From Aquipseudomonas alcaligenes (GTDB taxonomy: Bacteria > Pseudomonadota > Gammaproteobacteria > Pseudomonadales > Pseudomonadaceae), in contig NZ_FTNW01000004.1 in assembly GCF_900156545.1 (NCBI RefSeq), positions 1-64,000 on the forward strand: a stretch of DNA of 64,000 nucleotides, written 5' to 3'. Positions within the stretch are counted from its first letter, which is position 1. Each line of letters starts with the position of its first letter. A program made the translations under genes and the position numbers. Under the pieces are notes generated by a model. It had not been told where the DNA came from, made no database searches, and saw nothing but the letters and a program-made list of their open reading frames with translations. Positions 21,946 through 30,365 of this stretch are shown here, one piece after another.

Positions 21946-23640
21946 ATGAGCACCACTCTAAAACACGCACTAACCTTACTAATATTAGTGAATTACGGAT
22001 GCACAACCCCCTCTGTCCGTCTTGACTCAGCAACATATATTAACTCGCCTCATCAGCCCACGAGCAATTACGAAGCCTACATAACAATCAAGGCGAAATA
22101 TACACCAGGCAATAGCCAGGACCTTCCAGGCAATCTGACACCAGGAACCAGCCTAGCCGACATGTGCGAATCAAAACTGACATTTAACGACAACTCACTG
22201 GAGTCCGTGGTTAGCATAAAAATACCTACACTAACAACAGAAAGCGATCACGCAATACCCGTTTTCGCGGCCAAAATTAAAAATGGCGGCACACTCTGCG
22301 ACATAACAGAAGAAGAAATAACAATACCCAATATTCCACTAACACAAGAAACTCTAGAAATTAAATACGGACTGACCACATCATCCGAGGGAGACATCTA
22401 CGTAGATGAGGCAATAGAAGTAATTACAACATTAGCACCAGCAGCATCACCAGGAACCGTGATATATAGGATAGCCACAGAGAAAGCCTTGAAAAGCATT
22501 TCAGAAAAAGCCAGCTCCAATGCTAAATCCAGCTTTAGATCAGGATTTAACCATAGCAGGTCAATTGAGCTAAAGCCATTACATGGAAAAAGCGAGGCAT
22601 ACATAGCAGTCAAAGTAAAAAATGGAGAAAACGAGCACAACGCTGGCTACATAAAGATCACAGCAACCGCAAGGCCAAGCCTATTTACAGAGCGCAGCAG
22701 AAACAACATCCCCGACTACAGCTTTCTACCTCAGCTCCCAGAAATAATATCTTCCGACAACAACACCCGACTCTCAGATCTAAGAACCCAACAAATAACC
22801 AACATACAATCCCAGACAACCCCGACCGGCTTAGAGGCCGTATGCAAAAATATTCAAGACGTACTAAAACGGGACTTTGGCCTACTTACATACGACCAAG
22901 CCTACTACATTACAAGCACCCTCAGCGCCAACAAAAACTTCAACGCAGAAATACCCATACTGAATGAACTCCCAGATAAAAACATAACAACCGTCCAGAA
23001 CCTCAAGACAAACACAAATCTATCCTGCCTTAAAGGCTATCAAGAGCAGATAGCTCAAAGCAAAATCCCTTTCAGGATCCCAGAATATGACGCACAAATA
23101 GAAGAACAAACAAAAAGAGTAACCTATCTAGACTGGAGCATTTCAGCTCAGCTTTTAGCGAACCTATCGCAATCTCTGAGCGAAAGCACACCAGTAGAAG
23201 ACGCAATAAGACTACTTAAAAACAGCACTTTTAGCGGCTACACAAAAGTCAAGCTATACAACGAAACAGGAAATATAAAACTATCTAAAGCAACCCCATC
23301 AGGATCACAGGAAATTGAGACAGACGAACTAGCAAGACTCCTTACAGAGACTATACGACCAGGAAAAATAGGCTGCTATCACAGCCTCGCAAGCCCTTTA
23401 AGCCGAGCAGCCTTGTCAGCAGACGAGTATCATGCGTATGCGTTAATTGAGAGCAGCGATAAGAGCTTCGGAAAAAATGGCTGGGCCCGCCTGCTTATTG
23501 CTCGCGCACCAGCAGCCCCCGGAAAGAAAAGCTCCGTCTATCAACTAGGAATTACAAATCTATCCTCGAACGAGAACGAGACCATAACCCGCATATTTGG
23601 GGAAAGTAGCTCAAAAAACTGCACGCCAAGCAACTCCTAA
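21946..23640 (+). CDS. AT-rich orphan protein, possibly exported
   Basis: A 564-residue protein that I do not recognise. It begins with a hydrophobic stretch (HALTLLILVNYGCTTPS) that could be a signal peptide with a lipidation cysteine, but -NYGC is a poor lipobox. The rest is rich in Ser, Thr, Asn and Lys and has several spaced cysteines, which suggests an exported beta-rich protein. Base and codon use differ strongly from every neighbour: many AGA, ATA and AAA codons and a much lower G+C, judged by eye. AAGGAG lies at a good distance before the ATG. A terminator follows at 23686-23720. Confidence 0.75.
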   Translation: MSTTLKHALTLLILVNYGCTTPSVRLDSATYINSPHQPTSNYEAYITIKAKYTPGNSQDLPGNLTPGTSLADMCESKLTFNDNSLESVVSIKIPTLTTESDHAIPVFAAKIKNGGTLCDITEEEITIPNIPLTQETLEIKYGLTTSSEGDIYVDEAIEVITTLAPAASPGTVIYRIATEKALKSISEKASSNAKSSFRSGFNHSRSIELKPLHGKSEAYIAVKVKNGENEHNAGYIKITATARPSLFTERSRNNIPDYSFLPQLPEIISSDNNTRLSDLRTQQITNIQSQTTPTGLEAVCKNIQDVLKRDFGLLTYDQAYYITSTLSANKNFNAEIPILNELPDKNITTVQNLKTNTNLSCLKGYQEQIAQSKIPFRIPEYDAQIEEQTKRVTYLDWSISAQLLANLSQSLSESTPVEDAIRLLKNSTFSGYTKVKLYNETGNIKLSKATPSGSQEIETDELARLLTETIRPGKIGCYHSLASPLSRAALSADEYHAYALIESSDKSFGKNGWARLLIARAPAAPGKKSSVYQLGITNLSSNENETITRIFGESSSKNCTPSNS

Positions 23641-23685
23641 CCTGCCTTAAAAAAATAAACCATTAGCATGGGATGCGAATTTGAG

Positions 23686-23720
23686 CGCCGCATTTTATCC
23701 AAAACTGCGGCGTTTTCTTT
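23686..23720 (+). terminator. Terminator of the AT-rich orphan gene
   Basis: The stem CGCCGCA / TGCGGCG (23686-23692 and 23706-23712), with a 13-base loop, is followed by TTTTCTTT on the plus strand. It separates the orphan gene from the convergent sRNA. Confidence 0.75.
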
Positions 23721-23779
23721 GCCTGCTTTGTACTGGCCTCTTCTGAAGGAGACAGTCTCCCACATGTGACGCAGTCCAG

Positions 23780-23908
23780 AAAAAGAAAACCCCGCTTGCG
23801 CGGGGTTCTGCAGACTGGTTCCTGACATCCGTGGTCGGTGCGCCATCCTGGCGAACAATCCTTCATGTCCCTGTTCTTTTAGGTGCGCTTCCTGCGCTAA
23901 GTCCTTGA
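23780..23908 (-). ncRNA. rsmY: RsmY-type small RNA that sequesters RsmA/CsrA
   Basis: The minus-strand transcript would be about 125 nt, the RsmY size. It carries seven GGA motifs, two of them in perfect hairpin loops: GCGC-AGGAA-GCGC, the hallmark of RsmY, and CGCC-AGGAT-GGCG. The others are AAGGAC, AGGGAC, AAGGAT, ACGGAT and CAGGAA. It ends in a strong terminator, AACCCCGC-GCAA-GCGGGGTT followed by TTCTTTTTC. A -10-like TAATCT lies at 23914-23919, and a perfect GacA site is centred about 65 bases upstream of the inferred start. RsmY RNAs titrate RsmA/CsrA and so release translation of target mRNAs, exopolysaccharide genes among them. A downstream YkgJ-type gene is a plausible conserved neighbour. 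Confidence 0.9.
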
Positions 23909-23963
23909 AAGCGAGATTAATCTGACTGATGGCATGCTGATAGCAGCCTTCGCCGGCGCACCG

Positions 23964-23981
23964 TGTAAGCCAAAGCTTACA
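23964..23981. promoter_or_regulatory. GacA upstream activating sequence of rsmY
   Basis: TGTAAG-CCAAAG-CTTACA is a perfect match to the known GacA recognition palindrome TGTAAG-N6-CTTACA. It is centred about 65 bases before the inferred rsmY start, the usual position for rsm promoters. The sRNA should therefore be switched on by the GacS/GacA two-component system. Confidence 0.92.
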
Positions 23982-24072
23982 AAGCCGCCGAGCGGGAAGG
24001 GGTTCACAAAGCCGGCGTGACCGCTATCATCGCGCGCCTGATTTGCCTGCGCCCTGCGCCATCGAGCCTGAC

Positions 24073-24468
24073 ATGAGACCGCAACTGATCGCCGCCGCGG
24101 AAATCGACCGCGTCGAGACCTGGACCAAATACAACAAGGACATGTGCACCAGCTGCATGTCGACCTGCTGCACCATGCCGGTGGAAGTGCGCATCGCCGA
24201 CCTAATCCGCCTTGGCGTGGTCGACGAGTTCGAGCGCGGCGAACCGCCGAAGAACATCGCCAAGCGCCTGCAGAAGGAAGGGCTGATCGAGCGCTTCAAC
24301 CAGAAGTCGGGCATCTTCACCCTGACCCGCATGAGCAACGACGACTGCATGTACCTGGATCGCAAGACCCGCCTGTGCACCGTCTACGACAAGCGCCCGG
24401 ACACCTGCCGCAACCATCCGCGCATCGGCCCGCGTCCCGGCTACTGTGCCTGGCGCCCCAAGCAGTGA
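24073..24468 (+). CDS. YkgJ-family cysteine-cluster protein
   Basis: A 131-residue protein of the putative zinc- or iron-chelating CxxCxxCC family. CTSCMSTCC lies near residue 26, and further cysteines occur in DDCMYLD, RLCTVYD, DTCRNHP and GYCAW. The biochemical role is not established. I start at ATG 24073 with GAG six bases upstream; the frame extends a little further but without family sequence. A terminator follows at 24550-24580. Confidence 0.87.
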   Translation: MRPQLIAAAEIDRVETWTKYNKDMCTSCMSTCCTMPVEVRIADLIRLGVVDEFERGEPPKNIAKRLQKEGLIERFNQKSGIFTLTRMSNDDCMYLDRKTRLCTVYDKRPDTCRNHPRIGPRPGYCAWRPKQ

Positions 24469-24549
24469 TCCCGGCGCGCGGCGAGCGCCAAAACGGTTCA
24501 TCGCCGCCCCGCGCTGCCCGAACAGGTGGCAAGAAAGATCGATAGAAAG

Positions 24550-24580
24550 TGCCGAGCCGTGAGCTCGGCATTGTTTTTTA
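24550..24580 (+). terminator. Terminator after the YkgJ-family gene
   Basis: The stem TGCCGAGC / GCTCGGCA (24550-24557 and 24563-24570) with loop CGTGA is followed by TTGTTTTTT. Confidence 0.8.
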
Positions 24581-24954
24581 TCGAGCGTCATTTTTCAGGC
24601 GAAACTTAACCCATTGATTCAAAAAAGCCTTTCAAGACCCAGACACAACGCCCACAAGCACTTAGGGCTGTCTCTGCAGAATTTCACACAACTGCATTAA
24701 TTTTGGCGCACTGTCTGCAGTGTGGACTGCAGCACAGATCGCCGGCATCACGGCGACAACTTTCCAGATCAAGAACAGCTGCGCATTTCACCTTCGCCAC
24801 GCTTTCCACTGCCTAAATCTGACGTGCAACCAACCTTCCGGGATGAGGGGTAGGCAATGGATTTGGGTATTGGATTCCCCGCAGTAGCGCCTCGACAGCC
24901 AGGTCGTTTCACCACGCACGCCCCCGCGACCAACCACCCCTGCGGGAGCTGAGC
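24581..24954. other. Regulatory gap before the alginate-like operon
   Basis: There is no gene in these 374 bases. They must hold the promoter of the alg8-algG operon. The segment is A/T-richer than its surroundings up to about 24720. It contains a perfect palindrome (24715-24732) and two more CTGCA-type motifs at 24674 and 24692. I found no convincing AlgU (GAACTT-N16-TCTGA) promoter: GAAACTT at 24600-24606 has no matching -10. Several GGA triplets occur near the 3' end, including GGGAG just before the ATG, which would be compatible with RsmA control. Confidence 0.5.
24715..24732. repeat. Palindrome CTGCAGT-GTGG-ACTGCAG
   Basis: A perfect 7-base inverted repeat with a 4-base centre, 223-240 bases upstream of alg8. 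Related CTGCA(G) motifs lie 40 and 20 bases before it. It has the form of a dimeric regulator's operator, but I do not recognise the regulator. Confidence 0.5.
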
Positions 24955-26490
24955 ATGCCTGGTCATAGCGCTGACAGCGTACTGCCGCTGTCGCAGAACA
25001 ACCCCTGCGCCCGCTTTTTCGGCTGGACCTGCCTGTTCGCCCTGATCGCCTTCTGTTCGGGCCTGGTCGATCCCAACCTGCTCGACCCGGCGCACAAGCA
25101 CTTCATCCTGCTGATCGGCGGCATCGGCCTGTGGCGCTATGGCAACGCCGCCATGCACTACCTGCGCGGCATGTACTTCATGCACTGGAAATTCCCGCGC
25201 ATGCGCCGCGCCGTGGAGGCCATGGGTGAGGCCGCGCTGCCCTCGCAGGTCTTCATGGTGGTGACCAGCTTCCGCATCCCCACCCACACCACCTACAAGG
25301 TGTATCGCTCGGTGTTCGAGGAGGTGCAGCGCCTGCCCGTGCCCTGCACCGTGATCGTGTCCATCGTCGAGAAGGCCGACGAAAACTTCATCAAGCAGAT
25401 CATGCGCGACTGTGTCAGCCCCGCACGCGGCGACATCCGCCTGGTGGTGGTGCGCGCCCGCGGCACCGGCAAGCGCGACGGCCTGGCCCATGCCTTCCGC
25501 GCCCTGTCTCGACAGATGCCGCTGGAGGACGCGGTGGTCGGCGTGGTCGACGGCGACACCATGATGCTGCCCGGCTGCGTGGAGAACGCGGTGAAGTTCT
25601 TCGCCTACCTGCCCAGCGTCGGCGGCATCACCACCAACGAGTTCTGCCAGGTCGAAGGCGGCAAGCTGGTGCGCGAGTGGCACTCGCTGCGCTTCGTCCA
25701 GCGCCACATCAACATGTGCTCCATGGCCCTGTCGCGGCGGGTGCTGACCATGACCGGGCGCCTGTCGTTCTTCCGCGCCTGCGTGATGACCGACCCGGCC
25801 TTTATCCGCGATGTCGAGGCCGACTTCCTGCAGCACTGGCGCCTGGGCCGCTTCCGTTTCCTCACCGGTGACGACAAGTCCTCCTGGTTCAGCCTGATGC
25901 GCGCCGGCTGGGACACCTTCTACGTGCCCGACAGCCACACCCTGACGGTGGAGCACCCGCCAGACAGCAACTTCCTGCGCGCCACCCGCCAGCTGATGTT
26001 CCGCTGGTACGGCAATTCCCTGCGGCAGAACTTCCGCACCACCCGCCTGCTCGGGGTGCGGCAACTGGGGTTGTTCACCATGTATGTGCTCTATGACCAG
26101 CGCGTGTCGATGTGGACCAGCCTGCTCGGGCTGACGGCCTCGGTGGTCGCCGCCCTGCTGTATGGCGTGGAGTTCCTGCTGGTGTACCTGTTCTGGGTGC
26201 TGCTGTCGCGCACCCTGGTGACCCTGCTGATGCTGTTCGCCGGGCACCCGGTCGATCCGCTGTACCCGCTGGCGCTCTATTACAACCAGATCGTCGGCTC
26301 GGCGATGAAGGTGCATGCCCTGTTCCACATGGACCAGCAGAGCTGGACGCGGCAGAAGACCACCCTCGACCGCAGCGATGCGGCCTTCGATCAGGCCCTC
26401 AACCGCTGGTCCTCGAAAACCATGCAGGCCTCCGCGCTCGCCCTGTTCGGCGGCGTCGTGGCCCTGCTCCTCACCCTGTCCCAACCCTGA
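24955..26490 (+). CDS. alg8: Alginate-type polymerase Alg8 (GT2 family)
   Basis: A 511-residue inner-membrane glycosyltransferase (about 494 in P. aeruginosa) that polymerises GDP-mannuronate while passing the chain through the membrane. Membrane segments lie at the N-terminus (about 20-55) and in the C-terminal third. The catalytic GT2 acidic motifs VDGDT and TGDDKSSW are intact, as is the RQLMFRW segment. GGGAG lies seven bases before the ATG. It opens a ten-gene operon whose genes are separated by 4-15 bases or overlap. In the canonical operon algD precedes alg8; here no algD is present. Confidence 0.93.
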   Translation: MPGHSADSVLPLSQNNPCARFFGWTCLFALIAFCSGLVDPNLLDPAHKHFILLIGGIGLWRYGNAAMHYLRGMYFMHWKFPRMRRAVEAMGEAALPSQVFMVVTSFRIPTHTTYKVYRSVFEEVQRLPVPCTVIVSIVEKADENFIKQIMRDCVSPARGDIRLVVVRARGTGKRDGLAHAFRALSRQMPLEDAVVGVVDGDTMMLPGCVENAVKFFAYLPSVGGITTNEFCQVEGGKLVREWHSLRFVQRHINMCSMALSRRVLTMTGRLSFFRACVMTDPAFIRDVEADFLQHWRLGRFRFLTGDDKSSWFSLMRAGWDTFYVPDSHTLTVEHPPDSNFLRATRQLMFRWYGNSLRQNFRTTRLLGVRQLGLFTMYVLYDQRVSMWTSLLGLTASVVAALLYGVEFLLVYLFWVLLSRTLVTLLMLFAGHPVDPLYPLALYYNQIVGSAMKVHALFHMDQQSWTRQKTTLDRSDAAFDQALNRWSSKTMQASALALFGGVVALLLTLSQP

Positions 26491-26503
26491 GAGGCGGAAC
26501 GCC

Positions 26504-27649
26504 ATGAGCAGTGCCATTTCCTCGATCGCGCCCAATGTGGTCCACGAAGCGGTGGACGAGCGCCAGCACGTGCGCAGCAAGCTGCCGGCGCGGGTCGTCC
26601 TGAGCGGCGCCGACGACAGCTTCACCTGCGAACTGCAGGACATCTCCCTCGGCGGCCTCGGCCTGCGCTGCTCGCGCGAGCTGCCGCAGGGCGCGCTGTA
26701 CGACGCCGCGATCCAGCTGGAACTCAACCAGGTGGCGCTGACCATCGACGCCCAGGTCAAGGTCATCGCCGAGCGCGGCGGCCTCATCGGCGTCGAGTTC
26801 GTCGAGCTGGAACCGCGCAAGCGCGACATCCTGCGTTACCTGCTGAGCGCCTACCTGTCCGGCGAGATCGCCGACGTCAACGGCCTGTTCAACGTCATGC
26901 AGCGGGAGAACTACATCAAGCAGCGCAAGCAGAGCCAGAGCGGCGCGCGTACCCGCCTGGAACGGGCCCGCGCCCTGCTGGGCAGCGCCGGCTACCTGGC
27001 GGCCGGCATCGCCGTGGCCGGGGTGCTGGCCTACAAGAGCTACCTGCTGTTCTTCAGCGTGCCGGCCAGCCAGGCGCTGGTCAGCGCCGACGCGCACATT
27101 CTCAGCATGCCGGAGAACGGCTATGTGCGCTTCCTGCTGCCCGCCGGCGTGCAACGGGTCAAGGCCGGCGAGCCGATCGCCAGCGTGTCCACCCAGCTGG
27201 CCACCAGCTTCACCACCCCGGCCGACCTGGAGGCCCTGGCGCGTCTGTCGCAGAACGATCTGCAGAGCCTGCTCGGGCGCACGCTGATCGAAACCACCCT
27301 GGCCAGCCCCTGCGACTGCTACGTGTATTTCCCGAGCAAGCCCACCGACGGCTATGCCTACAAGTTCGCCGAACTGGCGCACCTGATCCCGGCCGACGAC
27401 GACCTCTACGTCAAGGCCAGCTTCCCCTTCGACAAGCTCAAGGGCCTGCACGACATCAGCGCCATCGACCTGCAGGTGTTCGGCGAGCCGGAGCCGCGCA
27501 AGGGCACGGTGATCCGCTCGGCGGTGGACGCCGAGAACCAGGCGCTGGTGCTGAGCATCAAGCCAGACAAGGCCCTGCCGCTGGCGGCCTATCAGCAACC
27601 GGTGACGGTGGACCTGTTCAAGGGCCTGCCGCTGACCAGCAGCCTCTAG
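26504..27649 (+). CDS. alg44: Alginate co-polymerase Alg44 with PilZ domain
   Basis: A 381-residue membrane protein that activates Alg8 when cyclic di-GMP is bound. The PilZ domain near the N-terminus has the ligand motifs R20-x-x-x-R24 (ERQHVRSKL) and D46-I-S48-L-G-G, so c-di-GMP control should be intact. One transmembrane helix follows at about residues 160-180, and then a periplasmic membrane-fusion-like domain. I start at 26504 because GAGG lies upstream and the protein then matches Alg44; the frame is open further upstream inside alg8. Confidence 0.92.
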   Translation: MSSAISSIAPNVVHEAVDERQHVRSKLPARVVLSGADDSFTCELQDISLGGLGLRCSRELPQGALYDAAIQLELNQVALTIDAQVKVIAERGGLIGVEFVELEPRKRDILRYLLSAYLSGEIADVNGLFNVMQRENYIKQRKQSQSGARTRLERARALLGSAGYLAAGIAVAGVLAYKSYLLFFSVPASQALVSADAHILSMPENGYVRFLLPAGVQRVKAGEPIASVSTQLATSFTTPADLEALARLSQNDLQSLLGRTLIETTLASPCDCYVYFPSKPTDGYAYKFAELAHLIPADDDLYVKASFPFDKLKGLHDISAIDLQVFGEPEPRKGTVIRSAVDAENQALVLSIKPDKALPLAAYQQPVTVDLFKGLPLTSSL

Positions 27650-27657
27650 GAGACGCC

Positions 27658-28977
27658 ATGTCGTACCGCGCGATCGCCAGCCTGCTCGCCCTGCTGCTCT
27701 GCGCCGGCCTGGCCCAGGCAGCCAGCCTGGCCCAGGTGCAGTACCGCCTGCACCTGGACCCGAGTGCCGACGTCGAGGCCGACCTGCGCGCGCTGGTCGA
27801 GCGTGGCGACCAGCCGGCCATGCTGCTGCTCGCCGACCAGCTGGCCCGCACCGGCCAGCACCAGGACGAGGCCATCGCCCTGTACCAGCGCGCCTTCGCC
27901 GACGGCCATGGCGAGATCGCCGCGCTGGCGCCGCTGGCGGCCCTGGTCGAACGCCAGCCCGACGGCCGCGAGGCGCATCGCGCCTTCTTCGCCCAGGCAC
28001 TGCAGCGCTACCCGCTGAGCCGCGACTTCGCCACCCTGACCACCAGCCTGGATGTGTTCCTGGTCTACCCCGAACTGTTCCCGCGCGCCGAGCCACAGGC
28101 GTTGATCGAGCTGTACCGGCGCGCCTGCATCGACGCCTGCCACCTGAACCTGTACCGCGCCCGCCTGGCCGAACTGAACGGCCAGCAGGCGCTGGCCGAG
28201 AGCCTCTACCTGCAAGCCCTGCGCGAGGACGCGCGCGCCGTCGACCGGCTCTACCAGGCGCTCGGCGAGCAGCAGGACACGCTGTTTCCGCAACGCGTGC
28301 AGCCGCTGCTGGCCGAGGCCGACGCCTTGCCGCTGGGCACCGTGCAGGCCATCGGCAGCCTGCTCAGCAGCATCCCGCGCGAGCACGATCCCGAGGTCAT
28401 GGCCTGGCTCGACAACGCCATCGCCCGCCAGGCCGACTCGGCCAGGGTGGCCAAGGCCAGCTACATGATGTCGGCACCCGAGAACTATGCAGCAGAAGAC
28501 GTCTTCGCCCTGATCGACCGCATCGAGCAGACCCGCTCGCAGGAAGGCCGCGCCCTGCGCGCCTCGGCCTACCTGGTGCGCGGTTGGCGCACCCTGGACC
28601 CGTTCAAGGCCAAGGCGATCATCGACGGCCTACTCGCCGAGGGCTACCAGAACGCCTACCTCAACCTGGGCGAGCTCTACAGCATGGGTGGCCTGGACCA
28701 GGTCGACCAGGCCCAGGCCATCGCCACCTACCGTCTGCTCGCCGCGCGCGGCGTGCCTTCGGCCTTCTACCGCATTGCCACCATCTACGGTGGCGGCAAA
28801 GGCATCTGCAACGACCCGATCAAAGCCTATGCCTACGCCAGCCTGGCCGTGGAGCGCGGCGAGCTGAGCGCCCGCAAATACCTGCGCGAGCTCGACGGCA
28901 AGCTGCCCGCCGGCGACCGCGAACGCGCCCTGCAGGCCCGCGCCGGCATCCTCAAAGAGCTGGAGGCGACCCTATGA
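27658..28977 (+). CDS. algK: AlgK-like TPR/Sel1 scaffold of the alginate secretin
   Basis: A 439-residue periplasmic repeat protein (475 in P. aeruginosa) that should link the polymerase to the outer-membrane porin. Sel1/TPR-type repeats are clearest at the C-terminus (AYLNLGELYSMGG, SAFYRIATIYGGGKG, DPIKAYAYASLAVERGE). Known AlgK is a lipoprotein; here the N-terminus (ALLLCAGLAQA-ASLAQ) is a standard signal-peptidase-I signal without a lipobox. It overlaps algE by four bases. The assignment rests on position and repeat type, because the sequence is quite divergent. Confidence 0.82.
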   Translation: MSYRAIASLLALLLCAGLAQAASLAQVQYRLHLDPSADVEADLRALVERGDQPAMLLLADQLARTGQHQDEAIALYQRAFADGHGEIAALAPLAALVERQPDGREAHRAFFAQALQRYPLSRDFATLTTSLDVFLVYPELFPRAEPQALIELYRRACIDACHLNLYRARLAELNGQQALAESLYLQALREDARAVDRLYQALGEQQDTLFPQRVQPLLAEADALPLGTVQAIGSLLSSIPREHDPEVMAWLDNAIARQADSARVAKASYMMSAPENYAAEDVFALIDRIEQTRSQEGRALRASAYLVRGWRTLDPFKAKAIIDGLLAEGYQNAYLNLGELYSMGGLDQVDQAQAIATYRLLAARGVPSAFYRIATIYGGGKGICNDPIKAYAYASLAVERGELSARKYLRELDGKLPAGDRERALQARAGILKELEATL

Positions 28978-30350
28978 AACGCTGCCTGCCCGCCCTGCTC
29001 TGCCTGCCCTGGCTGGCACTGGCCCAGGCCGAGGAGTCGGCCCAGCAAATAGTCGCCGACGAAAGCACCCCGGCGCAGGAGAAGGTCACCGACCTGGGCC
29101 GCTTCGAGTTCGCCCAGAAGGCCACCCTGCAGGGCGGCTACGGCCCCGAGGACGGCACCCTGGGCAATGACCGCAAAGGTTTCTACGGCCTGCGCTACGA
29201 GCCGACCCTGGCCTGGTACTCCGAGGAAGGCGCCTGGTCGCGCTGGCAGGGCTTCGGCCGCGCCTGGCTGAACTACAACTCCGGCCAGGCCAGCACCCCG
29301 CTGCAGGAAAACGAGGCCCAGCAGCTCGAATACTTCAGCGCCGAGCTGCGCGAGTTCTACCTGCGCCGCAACCTGCTCGGCGACGACCCGCGCTTCGCCC
29401 TCGCCGTGGGCCGCCAGCGCTTCGGCGACTACTTCGGCCTGTGGTGGGACGACAGCATCGAGGCCCTGCGCCTGGACTACGACGACAGCTTCGCCCGTGG
29501 CTTCGTCGCCATCGCCGAGCAGTTCCACAGTTACAACAGCGACATCAGCAGCCTGGACGCCGACCAGCAGGACATCGCCTACCTGATGGGCGAGTACGCC
29601 CTGCGCTGGCAAGCGCAGCAGTGGGCCGGCCTGCGCCTGATGATCGAGCGCGACCACAGCGGCCGCGACGAGACCGACGACCCGCTGGATTTCCGCGGCC
29701 AGCGCCTGGGCCTGTTCGCCAGCGGCGAGCAAATGGGCTGGCGGCTGCTCGACGACTATCGCCTGGAGCTGGCGATGCTCGACGGCGACAACCGCTACAA
29801 CGACGGCCGCGACCAGGATGTGCGCGGCTGGGCCCTGCTCAGCGAGCTGGGCAAGCGCTTCGACGACAGCCCCTGGCGGCCGCGCCTGTATCTGCACGGC
29901 GGCCTTACCGACGAGCCGGACGAGGACGGCGACGGCTTCCGCCTCAATGCCATCCAGTCCGACCGGGTGGCCGACCCCGAGACCTACAGCACCGGCCTGG
30001 TCAGCGCCTTCGTCGGCGTCGACCTGCGCAACCTGGCGTTCTATGGCATCGGCCTGGACAGCCAGCCACGGCCGCGCCAGCAGCTCGACCTGCGCCTGAC
30101 CGACCTGCGCCTGCGTGACGAAGACGGCGAGCTGCCGCTGCGCGCGAGCGCGGACGGCGAGCGCAGCGGCAGCCACCTGGGCCAGACGCTGGACCTCAAC
30201 TACTTCTGGGAGATGTTTCCGCTGGCCTACGAAGGCCGCCAGGTGCAGGTCAACGCCCTGCTCTCCCTCAGCTATTTCCGGGCCGGCAGCGCAGTTCGCG
30301 GCCTGGACAACGACTACCAGGCCAGCTTCGGCCTGGTGCTGCGCTACTGA
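28974..30350 (+). CDS. algE: Alginate outer-membrane porin AlgE
   Basis: A 458-residue outer-membrane beta-barrel (490 in P. aeruginosa) that exports the polymer. A signal peptide (MKRCLPALLCLPWLALAQA) is followed by many alternating amphipathic strands and a terminal aromatic/tyrosine residue (FGLVLRY), typical of barrel proteins. AlgE-like segments include RFGDYFGLWWDDSIEALRL and LNYFWEMFPLAYEGRQVQ. The ATG at 28974 overlaps the algK stop. Confidence 0.9.
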   Translation: MKRCLPALLCLPWLALAQAEESAQQIVADESTPAQEKVTDLGRFEFAQKATLQGGYGPEDGTLGNDRKGFYGLRYEPTLAWYSEEGAWSRWQGFGRAWLNYNSGQASTPLQENEAQQLEYFSAELREFYLRRNLLGDDPRFALAVGRQRFGDYFGLWWDDSIEALRLDYDDSFARGFVAIAEQFHSYNSDISSLDADQQDIAYLMGEYALRWQAQQWAGLRLMIERDHSGRDETDDPLDFRGQRLGLFASGEQMGWRLLDDYRLELAMLDGDNRYNDGRDQDVRGWALLSELGKRFDDSPWRPRLYLHGGLTDEPDEDGDGFRLNAIQSDRVADPETYSTGLVSAFVGVDLRNLAFYGIGLDSQPRPRQQLDLRLTDLRLRDEDGELPLRASADGERSGSHLGQTLDLNYFWEMFPLAYEGRQVQVNALLSLSYFRAGSAVRGLDNDYQASFGLVLRY

Positions 30351-30365
30351 CCGCGAGGTGTCGCC

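Noticed and set aside
21985..22005. Lipobox in the AT-rich orphan protein
   Set aside because: The residues before the cysteine are N-Y-G; position -3 is Asn rather than Leu/Val/Ile. Lipidation is possible but not supported.
24600..24640. AlgU (sigma-22) promoter before alg8
   Set aside because: GAAACTT resembles the -35 GAACTT, but no TCTGA-like -10 follows at 16-17 bases.
24769..26829. 686-codon open frame antisense to alg8
   Set aside because: alg8 and alg44 are clear on the plus strand. The antisense translation is His/Gln/Ala-rich without any motif.
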